A stretch of DNA of 64,000 nt, taken from the NCBI RefSeq assembly GCF_000002985.6, contig NC_003284.9, positions 11,346,001 to 11,410,000 of the forward strand. The letters run 5' to 3'. This document shows, in pieces, positions 12,520-25,700 of this stretch (positions within the stretch are counted from its first letter, which is position 1; the number at the start of each line of letters is the position of its first letter). Source of the DNA: Caenorhabditis elegans (taxonomy: Eukaryota > Nematoda > Chromadorea > Rhabditida > Rhabditidae). The position numbers and the translations under genes are program-made. The notes under the pieces are model-generated. The model had not been told where the DNA came from. It was given only the letters and a program-made list of their open reading frames with translations, and did no database searches.

Positions 12520-15500
12520 ATGATGCCTGAGGCCACGGATGCTCTTTTGGTAAGACACTGTGTAAATTTTATATATTTTTTAACTTAGATTTACTATAAA
12601 TATAAACTATTTTTCATTTAAATAATAAACCTTCTATATACCGTATTGATTTTTAAAAACGGTTGTTGGGCATCACTCTGAAATTTCAAATATTTTAAAG
12701 TGATCCAAAACAAAATGCATTATTATCACTGATAAACACATTTTTGTGACTTTTGGACTTGCATGGAACACATTTTTACGAGTTTCTAACTTGAGAGTTC
12801 AAATATAGAAACTGGTTTATAACAATTAGAATTTCTAAAAATCAGGAACACATACAATTCCCATAAAAGTGATTATTGTCTCAAAACTAAAAAAAAAAAC
12901 ATTTCTGAAATTGTATGCTGTAGTCTGGAGAAGAAACTGACCTAAAAAGACAACGTCAGAAAAAGATGATAAATGTTATTCTAAATATCACTGTTTTTTG
13001 CATTAGAATGTTATGTTAATTTATGCACACACTACAACTTACCCGCCGCAAACTAGAAATTATTTGAAGGCTTACGCCATGTTTAAAAAGAACTGAAATT
13101 CATTATTCTGTGGCAAAAAAACAAATTTTCCTTTGTAATCATTCATTTTTAGGAGCCCGTGGTCCCAATGAAAATTGCCAGCGAGCATGTGGAGCTGGGG
13201 TCCAGACCTGATAAGAAGAAGAAGAAATCTCGTTCATCGCAGGGAAATAGTCTTTCCAATTTGGTATGTTAACAGAAAGTAACCATTATCTACGAACTAA
13301 TCAACAAAATTTCAGTTTCGACACTCTGGATGTGCAGACTATTTGCTTCTTCTAGGTGGGCTTGTACTAAGCGCGGCAAATGGTGCATTACTCCCATTTA
13401 ACAGTCTCATTTTTGAAGGTATCTATCATATCACAGACGTTTAAAGTTTTTATTCAATTTTCAGGAATTACAAATGTTTTGATGAAAGGAGAAGCTCAAT
13501 GGCAAAACGGCACGTTCGATTATGACACATTTAGTAGCGGAATTCAGCATTACTGCCTTCTCTATTTCCTGTTGGGAGTCTTGATGTTTACGTGTACATA
13601 TTTTTCGGTGAGTTAGGATATTTTTTTGGTAATTGTGTAACTGAGGTACCACAAAATAATGTTTTCATTTTTAACTTAAACTTTGATTATTTTTGCATTT
13701 GGAATACTTGAGCTAATAGCTAAACATTCTTTGCTAAAAATTAATCCAGAAGTACAGTGCCACGTTTGAACATTGCAAAGGCTAATGCCATAAAAATGTT
13801 CGCAGTATAGCAACTACACAGACACCAAAGTTTATGTTTGATTATTAGATATTATCCGTAAAAGTAGCTTTCAAATAATTTTGCGCGTCTGTACAAATAT
13901 TTGGAAAACATGTTTCCATAGGTTAACCTCTTGTTTCATAAACTTTTTTTCAGAATGCTTGTCTCTTTACAATGGCCGAGCGTCGTCTTTATTGCATCAG
14001 AAAGCACCTCCTTCAATCTGTCCTTCGTCAAGATGCAAAATGGTTTGATGAAAACACAGTTGGTGGATTAACACAAAAAATGAGCAGTGGAATTGAAAAA
14101 ATTAAAGACGGAATCGGAGACAAGATCGGAGTTTTGGTTTCTGGAATAGCAACCTTTATTAGTGGTGTTGCATTAGGATTCTACATGTGCTGGCAGCTAA
14201 CGCTAGTTATGCTGGTAACAGTGCCACTTCAACTTGGTTCAATGTATCTATCTGCAAAGCATTTGAATCGTGCTACTAAGAACGAGATGTCAGCGTATTC
14301 TAGTGCTGGTGGAATGGCGAACGAAGTGATCGCTGGTATCCGAACGGTTATTGCATTCAATGCACAACCATTTGAAATTGAACGGTATTTCAATTAGGAC
14401 TATTTCTTCTCTTATTGTGCATTATTTACAGATACGGAGCACAACTCGCCAAAGCTAGAAAAATGGGTATTCGGAAAGCCATTGTTCTTGCATTATGCAG
14501 CGCTATGCCACTTTTTCTCATGTTTGTTTTGATGGCAGGAGCCTTCTGGTAAGTTATTGCCCGCAACTTGTTTTCACTTTTTCAATTGACACACATTGTT
14601 CTCCATAAAAATTTGACAATCTAATTTGCATAATCCATATTTTTGATTTTTAGGTACGGCGCGATACTCACTTCCTACGGAGTCGCAACATCGGGTACCA
14701 CATTTGGAGTGTTTTGGGCGGTTATATTGGGAACCAGGCGTCTTGGAGAAGCTGCACCTCACATGGGGGCAATCACAGGAGCTCGACTGGCTGTGAATGA
14801 TATTTTTAAAGTGATTGACCACGAACCTGAAATTAACTGTACAAAGCAAGAAGGTAGACGTCCAGATAAAGTCAATGGAAAACTTGTTTTCGACAACATT
14901 CAATTCACTTATCCAACTAGACCTGACGTCAAAATTTTGAAAGGAGTCTCATTCGAAGTGAATCCGGGAGAAACAATTGCGCTTGTTGGTCATTCTGGAT
15001 GTGGAAAATCTACTAGCATTGGGCTTTTGATGAGATTTTATAATCAGTGTGCAGGATCTGTAAGACATTGTTGATGAACGTCTTACCATAACAATCGTTA
15101 ATTTTCAGATTAAACTGGACGGCATACCAATTGAGGATTATAATATTCAATGGCTCCGTAGTACAATCGGAATTGTTCAACAAGAACCAATAATTTTCTT
15201 AGCAACAGTGGCAGAAAATGTTCGTATGGGAGACGATTCAATAACCGATAAAGACATCGAAAATGCTTGTAGACAAGCCAATGCACACGACTTTATCGGC
15301 AAACTCAGTGAAGGATATAATACTGTAATTGGCGCAGGGGCTGTGCAGCTGTCCGGTGGCCAAAAACAACGTGTGGCCATTGCAAGAGCAATTGTCAGAA
15401 AACCACAAATTCTACTTCTTGATGAAGCAACTAGTGCTCTGGATACTGAAAGTGAGCGTATGGTACAGACTGCATTGGATAAAGCTTCAGAAGGAAGAAC

Positions 15501-17909
15501 TACTTTGTGCATTGCTCATCGATTAAGCACTATCAGAAACGCAAGTAAAATTCTGGTTTTTGACCAAGGTCTTATTCCTGAAAGAGGCATTCATGATCAG
15601 TTAATTCGTCAAAATGGAATTTATGCAAACATGGTTAGAGCTCAGGAAATAGAAAAAGCCAAAGATGACACCACCCAAGATGGTAAGTCAGTTTTAATAG
15701 TAAGGGTTTCAAAAAAATTTAACTAATTTAAGATGATGAATTGGTGGAAGAGGATAACTATTCAATCTCCCGACGTCTTTCGACATCTGAGGAAGAGTTG
15801 CGCAAAAGCAAGAGTCTTCTTCGAGACTCGACACGTTTCAGCCAAAGTATGCTCAGTGTCACTTCCCAAGTACCAGATTGGGAGATGGAAAGTGCCCGTG
15901 AAGAAATGATTGAAGAAGGTGCAATGGAAGCATCAATGATGGATATCTTCAGATTTGCAAAACCAGAAAAGATGAACATTGTTATTGCTCTGATATTCAC
16001 ACTAATCAGAGGAATCACGTGGCCAGCATTCTCTGTTGTGTATGGACAACTTTTCAAAGTATTTGCTGAAGGAGGCGAAGATCTGCCAGTGAATGCCTTA
16101 ATCAGCTCACTTTGGTTCGTTCTTCTGGCTGTTACCTCTGCTGTGACCACTTTCATTTCTGGAAGTCTTCTTGGAAAAACTGGAGAAACAATGTCAAGTC
16201 GGCTTAGAATGGATGTGTTCAAGAATATTATGCAGCAAGACGCTACGTACTTTGATGATCCAAAGCACAACGTTGGAAATTTGACTTCTCGTTTAGCAAC
16301 TGATTCTCAAAATGTTCAAGCGGTGAGTATTCTTGTCGCATCCAGATATTGTTCAATGAATTCAATAAGTTTTTAGGCGATTGATCACCGACTCGCCGAA
16401 GTTCTTAATGGAGTTGTCTCCTTATTCACCGGAATTGCGGTTGCTTTCTGGTTTGGCTGGAGTATGGCACCAATTGGTCTCATAACTGCTCTTCTTCTTG
16501 TCATTGCTCAAAGTGCCGTAGCTCAATATCTCAAATACCGTGGCCCTAAAGATATGGAATCAGCAATTGAAGCTAGTAGAGTAAGATTTAATTTTTTTTA
16601 TCAAGAGTCTAAATTTAATTAATGTTTTTTTTTCAGATAGTCACGGAATCAATTTCTAACTGGAAGACTGTTCAAGCATTAACAAAACAAGAGTACATGT
16701 TCCACGCATTTACAGCTGCATCCAAAAATCCTCGAAAAAGAGCATTCACTAAAGGATTATGGCAATCTCTATCATTTGCACTTGCTGGAAGTTTCTTTTT
16801 ATGGAATTTTGCAATTGCGTATATGTTTGGTCTTTGGCTAATTTCCAACAATTGGACAACTCCATTTGCAGTGTTTCAGTATGTTTGACTTCAAAGTTGG
16901 TAAGATACAAATTGTTGATTCCAGAGTTATTGAAGCGTTGAATATGGCGTCGATGAGTGTTATGATGGCAGCATCTTATTTCCCCGAGTACGTCAGAGCA
17001 AGAATTTCAGCCGGAATCATGTTTACCATGATCCGCCAAAAAGCGAAGATTGACAATCGCGGGCTCACAGGAGAGACACCGGTAAATATTTCTTCCGGCA
17101 ACTAAAAAATAACTTCATAATTTTAGGATATCCGAGGAGACATCTCAATGAAGGGAGTCTACTTTGCATATCCAAATCGTAACCGCCAACTTATTCTCAA
17201 CAATTTCAACATGTCAGCTCAGTTTGGAGAGACTGTTGCTCTTGTTGGACCATCAGGTTGTGGAAAGAGTACATCTATTCAATTGATTGAGCGGTATTAT
17301 GACGCCATTTGTGGAGCTGTAAAAATTGATGACCATGACATTCGAGACATCTCTGTCAAACATCTCCGCCACAATATTGCTCTTGTTGGCCAGGAACCCA
17401 CACTTTTTAATCTTACTATACGCGAGAATATTACATATGGACTTGAAAACGTGTCTCAAGAACAAGTTGAAAAAGCAGCAACCCTGGCTAACATCCATAG
17501 TTTTGTTGAAAATCTACCGGAAGGATATGATACTTCCGTTGGTGCTTCTGGCGGACGATTATCTGGTGGCCAAAAACAACGTATTGCTATTGCAAGAGCA
17601 ATTGTCAGGTAGGTCGTTATTATTGACTGTGTTCAAGTATTAAATGCATTCAGAAATCCAAAAATTCTCCTTCTCGACGAAGCCACGTCCGCGCTCGATA
17701 CAGAAAGTGAAAAAATTGTACAGGAAGCTCTGGATAAAGCGAGACTTGGAAGAACTTGTGTTGTTATTGCTCATCGTCTTTCAACTATTCAAAACGCCGA
17801 TAAGATTATTGTTTGTCGGAACGGAAAAGCTATTGAAGAAGGAACACATCAAACGCTACTTGCTCGACGGGGATTGTACTACAGACTGGTCGAAAAACAA
17901 TCCACTTAA
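12520..17909 (+). CDS. pgp-4: P-glycoprotein ABCB-type efflux pump PGP-4
   Basis: Tandem paralogue of PGP-3 with the same TMD1-NBD1-TMD2-NBD2 plan. Fourteen exons give 1281 codons: 12520-12549, 13153-13263, 13316-13418, 13465-13607, 13954-14384, 14432-14548, 14654-15059, 15109-15682, 15733-16322, 16377-16580, 16637-16878, 16925-17081, 17127-17608, 17654-17909. Both nucleotide-binding domains keep Walker A (GHSGCGKST and GPSGCGKST), LSGGQ and ILLLDE, so both sites should bind and hydrolyse ATP. The cytosolic N-terminus differs from PGP-3: a tiny first exon, then a basic stretch with KKKKKSRSS. The first exon (30 nt, two adjacent ATGs) is the least certain part; a start inside exon 2 (Met near 13168) is possible. 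Transport substrates are unknown from sequence. It is reported in the excretory cell, from memory. Confidence 0.93.
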
Positions 17910-20059
17910 TTCCTATTTACCCATATCAAAAAATATGTTTCAAAAAATATCGTAAGAACACATTTCCTCACTTGTTCAAATTTCACTTTCCCTGTTCCTT
18001 GTTTTACAGACTGTTTCCTACTCTTGTTATTCATAAACGAATATTCGATTTTTCAATGATTCCATTACCACATAACACAACAAAGAGTCGGTTTCCCATG
18101 TACACTTCACTGGGAATCATGAGATAAGACTATTTGCCAAGACGACTGCCTTTCTATCAGAAAATGCGCGTTTCTCAACTTGTCCTCTTCTTTGAATTCC
18201 ATTTTTGTATTTTATTGTTTTTAAGTATTAGGTAAATTTGATTTTTTGGGATCTGTCTTGCTGAGTTTGCAGGGGTTGCTCCATATTAATTGCCACTTGC
18301 CTGCAAACCTTGAGCTATTGCTTGGTGGAATGCACCGATTGCCAAAAGCTGTTGATCATGGCGATGAGGAACCCTTTTTGGGAAATGGACAAAACTGATT
18401 ATTTCACCATGATTACCCCACTTTTTTGATTCAAAATTGATATAGAAATGTATAAAACAAAAGTTACTGAACGATTTGCTGCACATCCCTGTTTTTGATA
18501 TACGTCATTTTAGTAATTGAACGGTTTTTCAAATACGATATGTTATTCTTCTATGCGTTCGGGACAAATTTGAATGCTATGAGCGTTTTTTAAATTAATT
18601 AGTTGCAGGTTTTTGAAATTCGGATAGGGCGTTGCAGATGTACTGTCTTTATAAAGTTTTAAATTTCGTAGTTAGAACTAGCAATAGAACTGACAAAATT
18701 CAAAATTCCATTTTTTATATATTGATGCTCAATGCAATTGTTTGAAAAATGTTTATTGCAATTTCAAAGTGAAGAGAAAAAGTCGCAAATTTATTGAGCA
18801 ATTTGAAATGAGAAATTGAGAAGAAAGGAGAAGGGAGATGAAAGGGGTATTGATGTCAAATCGCCCTATTCCGTGTGATGATAGCAATAAAACGTTCGAA
18901 GGAAGAAAGTAGTCGAAAGGACATTGGGGATTCTTTTGAATCTTGTACAATCTATCTCCACCCATTCAGACAAAACCCCCACTTGATTGACAATGCCAAT
19001 ACCAGTGCGGTGTTCATGTTTGCTTTGTTTCGTAACTTTACCTTTATTCATTTTATTTATTGATAGTCGAGTAAATAATAGAAGAGACTGTTTTTGGCGG
19101 CTAACTATTGTAGCCATAAACTAGATAGGCAGTGTTTTTATTGTTATACGGGCGGTGGAGTGGGGGTTGTAGATAATATTGCTAACAAGTCATTGATAAA
19201 ACGGCACAAATACTCTTTGCTTGAATAAAACTGAACTCCGCTTGAACTGTTAGCAAAGCTGGTTTGAATATTGTAACAGTACGGTTGAAGTTATGGTATA
19301 AATAAAACTTATATGTAGATTTCCTTTTTAAATATATTTATTCATTTAAAATTGCTTACATACTGTGTCGTTTTGTTGTAAACGTAGAACGGTGCACACA
19401 ATGGTAAATTTTTGTCCTTCATAAATAATTGAGTAACAAGACTATAGGTAGTAATCACGCTATGCCTGTTTAGCACATACTAGACTATTGTAAAACATAA
19501 CATGGTTTTTTGCATATGCCCAATTTTTTTTTTGAAAGCGCTTTGAAAAATAAAATAGAAAACCCGATTTCCTTTAAGCTATAACTTCCGCGAACAACGA
19601 TTAAAAAAGTTTTGCTTGTTTTGTGGCTATAAATACGTTTCAATTTCTATGGTGTTTTTTGTGACTAGACGCCGATTCCTTGAATATGCCTTAATTTGGA
19701 ATCGAAATTTCAGAAAATTGTCTTCATTTTTAAGAATTTTGGTGAATGGGTACATACTTCAACTACCTTTCATATCTTTTAAGAGTGAGCCCAATTAGTT
19801 TTTTATTGCCTCGGGTCAGTTTATATACTTTATATATTGTCATTTTGTAAAACCTAACATGATTTGATTAATAAACAACACATAATACTTTTCAGTAATC
19901 GCTTTGCTTTTCGAATAGCGGGAACAATTTTTTAATTGCAAACATTTTCCTGTACATTTTATTCATGCACCAGTTAAAAACCAAATTTAGGATTGCAACC
20001 ATTTGTATCCATATTTTAGGACGCAAACACAGTAGTGCTTACGCATTATTTGCATACGC

Positions 20060-20290
20060 TTTGAGGGGAGCGTTCTTCGGTCAAAAGAGCCGGCAAGTGA
20101 TTCAAGGTATGGAGAGAGACACCCCGGGGGAACGGGCGTTGTCGCGCGCACAGTCGATCGATATCAAACACCGGTCGGTCGCAAGGCACCCAGCCCTTGT
20201 CCGGCCATATTTCCTTCGATCCCTCCGTTGCGTAGGCCCCTTTTTCTCCTGCATTGTCCTTTTCTTTCATCAGCCACCTCGTGTTTTTAT
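20060..20290. promoter_or_regulatory. GC-rich island, possible promoter or unannotated transcript
   Basis: Roughly 230 bp markedly richer in G+C than its flanks, with CpG-bearing runs (CCCCGGGGGAACGGGCG near 20123, CGCGCGCACAG near 20142, CACCGGTCGGTCGC near 20170). It lies about 2.5 kb upstream of ttyh-1 and 2.2 kb downstream of pgp-4. Nothing in it identifies a factor site or RNA family, so the role is open. Confidence 0.3.
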
Positions 20291-21650
20291 GCGCATGTGT
20301 TCTCACCGGATTTACTTTTTGCATATAACCTTTTGTGTCATGTTAGTGGTAATCAAAAAATCATTATTGTATCGAATCAGGTGTACCGGATAATTAGGTT
20401 GTTTATAAGGTTCCACACTGTCTAGTTGATGTCTTTTGGGTACATTTGTTTAGTCAGTTTTAACACGTTTTCTAGTTTGATTAAATTATTTTAATACAGG
20501 TAAAAAGAATGCAGCAAAACTTGGAAAAACTTAAAATTTATACATTAAAAAATATCTTACTTTTTAAAAAAATTTTTAGTGTACTTTTCAGGTTGTATGT
20601 TTTGACATATCAATTATTACATATATAATTTCGAACTTTCAAATTAATATGCAAAAATCTTGTTAAAATAATAATCTTGATATTTTTACAACCACTCTCA
20701 AGTTTACCACTGTTTCTTTCAAACAATTTTGCATTAAAGTCATGTTTAACTCAAAAAAGGCCAGCTGATATCTTTGCTTTACTGAGTATTTTTGTCTAAT
20801 CAAATTTTTTGTTCCAGTCAATTTCATAAATTTCTACAAATTTATTCAAATATTAAATGCAATAGATTCAAATTTCCAAAAAAGAAATTACAATGGAAAA
20901 CATAATTCGATTTTTCAAACAATTTAATTGTCTAAAAAACTGACTGAAACTGAAAGATTTGCGATTGACTGATGAAATGATGTTACAAGTTTTTAATAGA
21001 TCAGTTATTACTTTGTCTGGAAATGAAATTACTGTGACTATCCGGCTTTTTTCATACTCATATTTTATTTATTTTTTATTTTTTATTCACAAGTATTTTC
21101 TTCCACTCTAAATTTTCTAGACCTACGTGTGAGGGAAAACGAGGAAAAATAACTAACGAGCTGTAAAAAAACTTGTTCAGATCATTTTGTTGACCACCTG
21201 CTTTGTAGTTTTCGTCCTCCTCTTCCATTTCCACTTCACAACTATTACTTTTCATCTCTAGTCATCTCTCAACAACGTTATCAGTTTCTCACATCAAACA
21301 ACACGTTCGGCAGTTATTTTTCCAGTTTGGTAGTTTTAATATTTTGTTATTTGTTTTAGGCTCAAAGTTGTGCAGATTTCATCTTGAATTTTTTTACTCC
21401 GTGATTATCTCCCACTCTGTTGTTGTAACACTTGCTCACACACGCGTCTCTGAAAAATGAGACAAAACCGACAACAACACGTTTTTTTTCACAAATATTT
21501 TTTTGTGTGCCTGTTTTCATACTACTTCTCTTAGTGTTCACTTTTTTTTTAGAATTTGCGGCTTCAAACACCTCACCTCATCCCAATTTTTTTTTCATTT
21601 TGTCATTCCTCCCTCGTATATCCAGATGTTCTTGAGAAGAATTTTAAAAA

Positions 21651-21674
21651 AAAAGAAAGAAAGAAAGAAAGAAA
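21651..21674 (+). repeat. AAAG microsatellite
   Basis: About five and a half consecutive AAAG units following an A-run. It lies 1.1 kb upstream of the ttyh-1 start; a short CA-rich run with ACACACACATACACATATATA follows at about 21754-21773. Confidence 0.85.
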
Positions 21675-22757
21675 ATCATGTGACTGAGCCCTGCATTCGT
21701 TTTCAATCCACAATTTCCCGTGTCTCCTGGACAATTAGATATTCATATTCTGCACACACACATACACATATATAGTCAATACGATGGCAACCATGGTCAT
21801 TAGGCTTCAATAAAAGTTTTGGGGCAAAGCATGTCTCCCATCCTGGCAGTGCACCCCTCATTTCGCACCCCGTCTCATTCTGTTTCTTTCCGCCTCTTCT
21901 TCATGCATATTGTCTTCTTGCGCACTAGCCGCCCGCCCATTCTCTGTGTCGTTGTCGCCAACTTTTGCGAGCCTTGACTGACCAATTCATCTTTATCCTT
22001 CCTTCTAGTCATTTTAAATACATTACCAAATATGACCGTATTGAAAATTCTAAAGCTGCAACGCTGGTTATCTAGTGGCTAAACAATAAACCTAATTAAT
22101 TGTTTTTGTTGATAATCAATTCATTATTCATTTTTCTTTTTTTGCCCTCCTAAACTGGCATCCATCTAGAGATGTCATCTTCACTTATGTGAACCAAAAT
22201 ACTATTCTCAAGAGGGCGCTTTTCCCTTTTAAAGATCTTTTGTCTTTTTCTGCTGTAAACCATAGTAAGGTTTCACAAAAAGCTTCTCTTTAATGTCAAA
22301 AAATTTGTCACTTTTTAAAAATGTTCAAAATTCTGCGATGAGAAAAAACTTGTTATAAATTTAAATTTTATGCCTTGCAAAAATTCCTTCAGAAACGTGT
22401 TTTTTTCATGACAGAAATCTGTAAGACTTTAATTGACACGTTTCGCAATAATTTGCTTGGATATTTTAAAATAGTTCAAGTCAAAAATTATTAATTTCAT
22501 TTTTTTTAAACAATTGCTTTCCTAAATTTACAAAAAATTGTGCAAAACAAAATTTGGAGGTGGAATCTATACAGCGTTGCTGCCTATCGAAAATTTTTAT
22601 TGGATTTTTGTACATGATTCCTTTCCATTCCACACATTCTTTTAAATTTCTCCTTAAATATTCCTCCGATTCGTCATATCTCGCATTTTTGTTCCAATTG
22701 TTCAGTTTTCTATTCCAGAAAACTACTATGGAATAAAACCTATCATACGACACCAAA

Positions 22758-25700
22758 ATGACATTTGCGTCATTTTTGATCAACTTCTACTCCGTTATAC
22801 CTCGGTTGAACTTTAAATTTCACTGGACGAACGATGTATTCAATTTGGAGTGGAGCAGTGAATACTTTCAGGTTTGGTTTTTGTAACATTTTCTAATTAT
22901 ACTTGAATCTTGTGACCTGATGGCAAATGTCAATTGAAATCGAATCATCATGGGAAAAGTGGGTCCGTTAAACGTACACTGACAAATACACAACATTTCT
23001 TACTCAATTAAATGTGTATCCAGTGGTTCAGTGACTGAGGCGACACGACAACACTTATACCCGACTGGGGGAGAGAGGGGGGACTCGTCGAGTAAACAAA
23101 GATGCCGTTTTGACATGAACCATCCATCTTACTCGAGGAGTGGGGCGATCTGTTGGGTGACCCTTGATAAATCCGTGTATCATATTTATTATGCACATTA
23201 ACCCACACCAGATTTTGTTTATAGATTAGGATGAACGATAGGCTGGCTCTTTTTGTATGGCTGCCAATAGGGCTCAAGGTCTGCAAGGGTCTCTCTTGAG
23301 AGCACAGGCACTGAACAGACGGAGATCATACTGAAGGTCGGAAGACATCAAACGACCATGTGTGCCTCATTTTCAATCCCCGTTGTTATACTCTAACCCC
23401 TTGTAAACAAGCAGCCGCTGGGATCCTTGCCATTTTCCCACACCACTTCTCCGCTACAAAAAGTTGATAATGGAAGAAGAGCCAAAGCCACCCTTAAGTT
23501 AAAACGAGAGTGTCTTGCCTCATTCAGTGGTTTTTATTAGACAGAGAAAATGGAATAACAGAAATAGACCTAGTAGTCGTTTCTTCTTGAACGAATTGAA
23601 CGAAGAAAACTGAAATGAGGCATTTTTTTGGTGTGAAAGTGAAATAGAAAGATGAGCAAGTAACAAAAAAGCAAGTTGGTTCTCTTTCTGTAAATTGAAT
23701 TTTAGTCAATCTGGTAAATTGAAAACTGGGTTCCGAGCAGTTTAGTTCAAACACTTTTCATGATTAACAACCATACAATGGTAGAATAAATGTAATTTTG
23801 ATACATTTAGTAGACATTGGAAATTTTAAAGACACCCACAATACACAAAATTGATTTAATTAAATTTACTATCTGGATGAATATAAAAATATCAAAAATA
23901 AAACTGAAACGTTTCCTTCTTTTTTCAAATTTACTCTTTCAAGCTAATAGTTTTGAAGTGAAAACAATAATTTGGAAGCTTTAAAAACGGTAATTATTTT
24001 TTCAATAATCATGTTTTCAAAAAATCAATTTGAGTTTAGCTGTACAAATTAAAAATACTACCTGAAAATATTAGTTTTGTAATAGATTACACATTATACT
24101 TTTGAATATTTTTTTTATTAAAAATGAGAAATTGTACAATATGTTACCAAAATTATAATATATGTTACCAAAATTTAATTTTTAAATTAATGTATATTTT
24201 CGAACAGTTTGAATTATACGTTCCTGGCCACAAAATTGACATGTATCCTTCTTGACAGGTCATTGACACTATACTATCGTCGCATGCAAGGTTAATCTTT
24301 TTGCCAATCAGATTGACATACCTGGACTGTCACCTATTAAAATTGTGAAAATAAACATATTTCCTCATTTCAGGCATTGGCATTAGTGGCATGTCTGGGA
24401 GCCGCCGTCAGTCTTCTCCTTCTTGTCACCATCATTATTGTCTGGATATGTCAAGCATGCCACAAGAACGAAACGACCGGAAAAACAAGGCGACGTGTTC
24501 GAAGACTGTCTACAGTTCTCTTTATCATTTCTGTGCTTTGCTTGTAAGTTTTGTGTTATTGATCCGGAAAAATGTATTATGAAGCTATGGCTTCCGGACA
24601 ATGAGAAGATTTCATTGTAGTGACAAGCTGTTTGCCTTTGTGATTATTATGCCCATCGCAAGGGTTTGACACAATAGATGCCTCTATTATGCAAGCATTA
24701 TATGAGCAGCCTTGTGGAAAATAAGCAAATGAGCAGATTAATTAGGATTGCGTTGTTTGTTTTCCGTTTAATATTTTGAAGAGAATTCAACTAAAAGCTT
24801 TGCAGTTTCATGCTTGGAGTCTGTCTGTTTGCAAACGAGCACGTCAATCGAGGGATGTCAATTTCAATAAATTCAATAATCAATACGAAGAAATCATATC
24901 AAATTTCCACAGCACAAATCTCACAATTCCAAGAAGCTGCTCTAAACACTACGGTTCACTTAAAAAATCTTGAAGATACTGTACACGTTGAGAGCAAGAA
25001 AACCAAAAATGCAACAATCGTTCAGCAAATTGATCAAATTCTTACAAACATTACTGACGAGATCGACATCATTGCTAAAAATGGGAAACTGTTCCAAGCC
25101 AAGCATGGCGACGATATTGGAAAATTGGAAAAAATACGGAAAGTGTTGTCGTTGTACGAAAGTGAGAGGTAAGCTGATATCATTTTTGACACTTTTATGA
25201 TAGATTGGCGTATATGCGTGGTGTGTACGCGTTGAAATAAGTGTCATTGGGTGCTGTAATTTAGGATATCACAACGAGGATGTTGAAAAATCTAGGAACT
25301 CAAATATGAAAATATTTTCAACCTAATAACTATGATAAATTTCAAACTTTATTATAGGTTCTATTTCTTTAATCAATATGCTCACTATCAAATATTAAAA
25401 AATACTGCTCTTGTCAACTAAAAATAAATCTTTACAAAGTGTTTCAAAACTTTGTAAACTTTCATCACACCAAACTTTTATTTAAAAAAAAAAGAGATTA
25501 ACCTTCATTTTTTGAAAAACGTTAATTATTGTTTTTTAATAAACATTTGCAGATGGGCATTCCTTGTCATTCTTCTGTCGATCACGATGGTCGTTCTGTT
25601 CACTGGAGTTGTTGCCTTCTGTAAACAATCCAAAAAGGGCGCAGTTGTATTCAGTGCAATAGGATTCTTCATTTTTGTTGTAGTTTGGCTATTAATCTCT

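Larger units (their letters stand above)
17910..22757. other. Intergenic region between pgp-4 and ttyh-1
   Basis: About 4.8 kb without a supported gene. It contains the pgp-4 3' end, a GC-rich island at about 20060-20290 in AT-rich surroundings, CT-rich stretches near 21190-21330 and 21830-22000, and an AAAG microsatellite near 21650. Frames at 19965-20393 (+) and 20046-20324 (-) overlap the GC-rich island and look like composition artefacts. The 3' kilobase is probably the ttyh-1 promoter and 5' UTR. Confidence 0.55.

Noticed and set aside
20046..20324. Minus-strand frame of 92 codons in the GC-rich island
   Set aside because: The opposite strand is open too (19965-20393), the composition is uneven, and there are no splice partners or recognisable motifs; it looks like a by-product of GC content.
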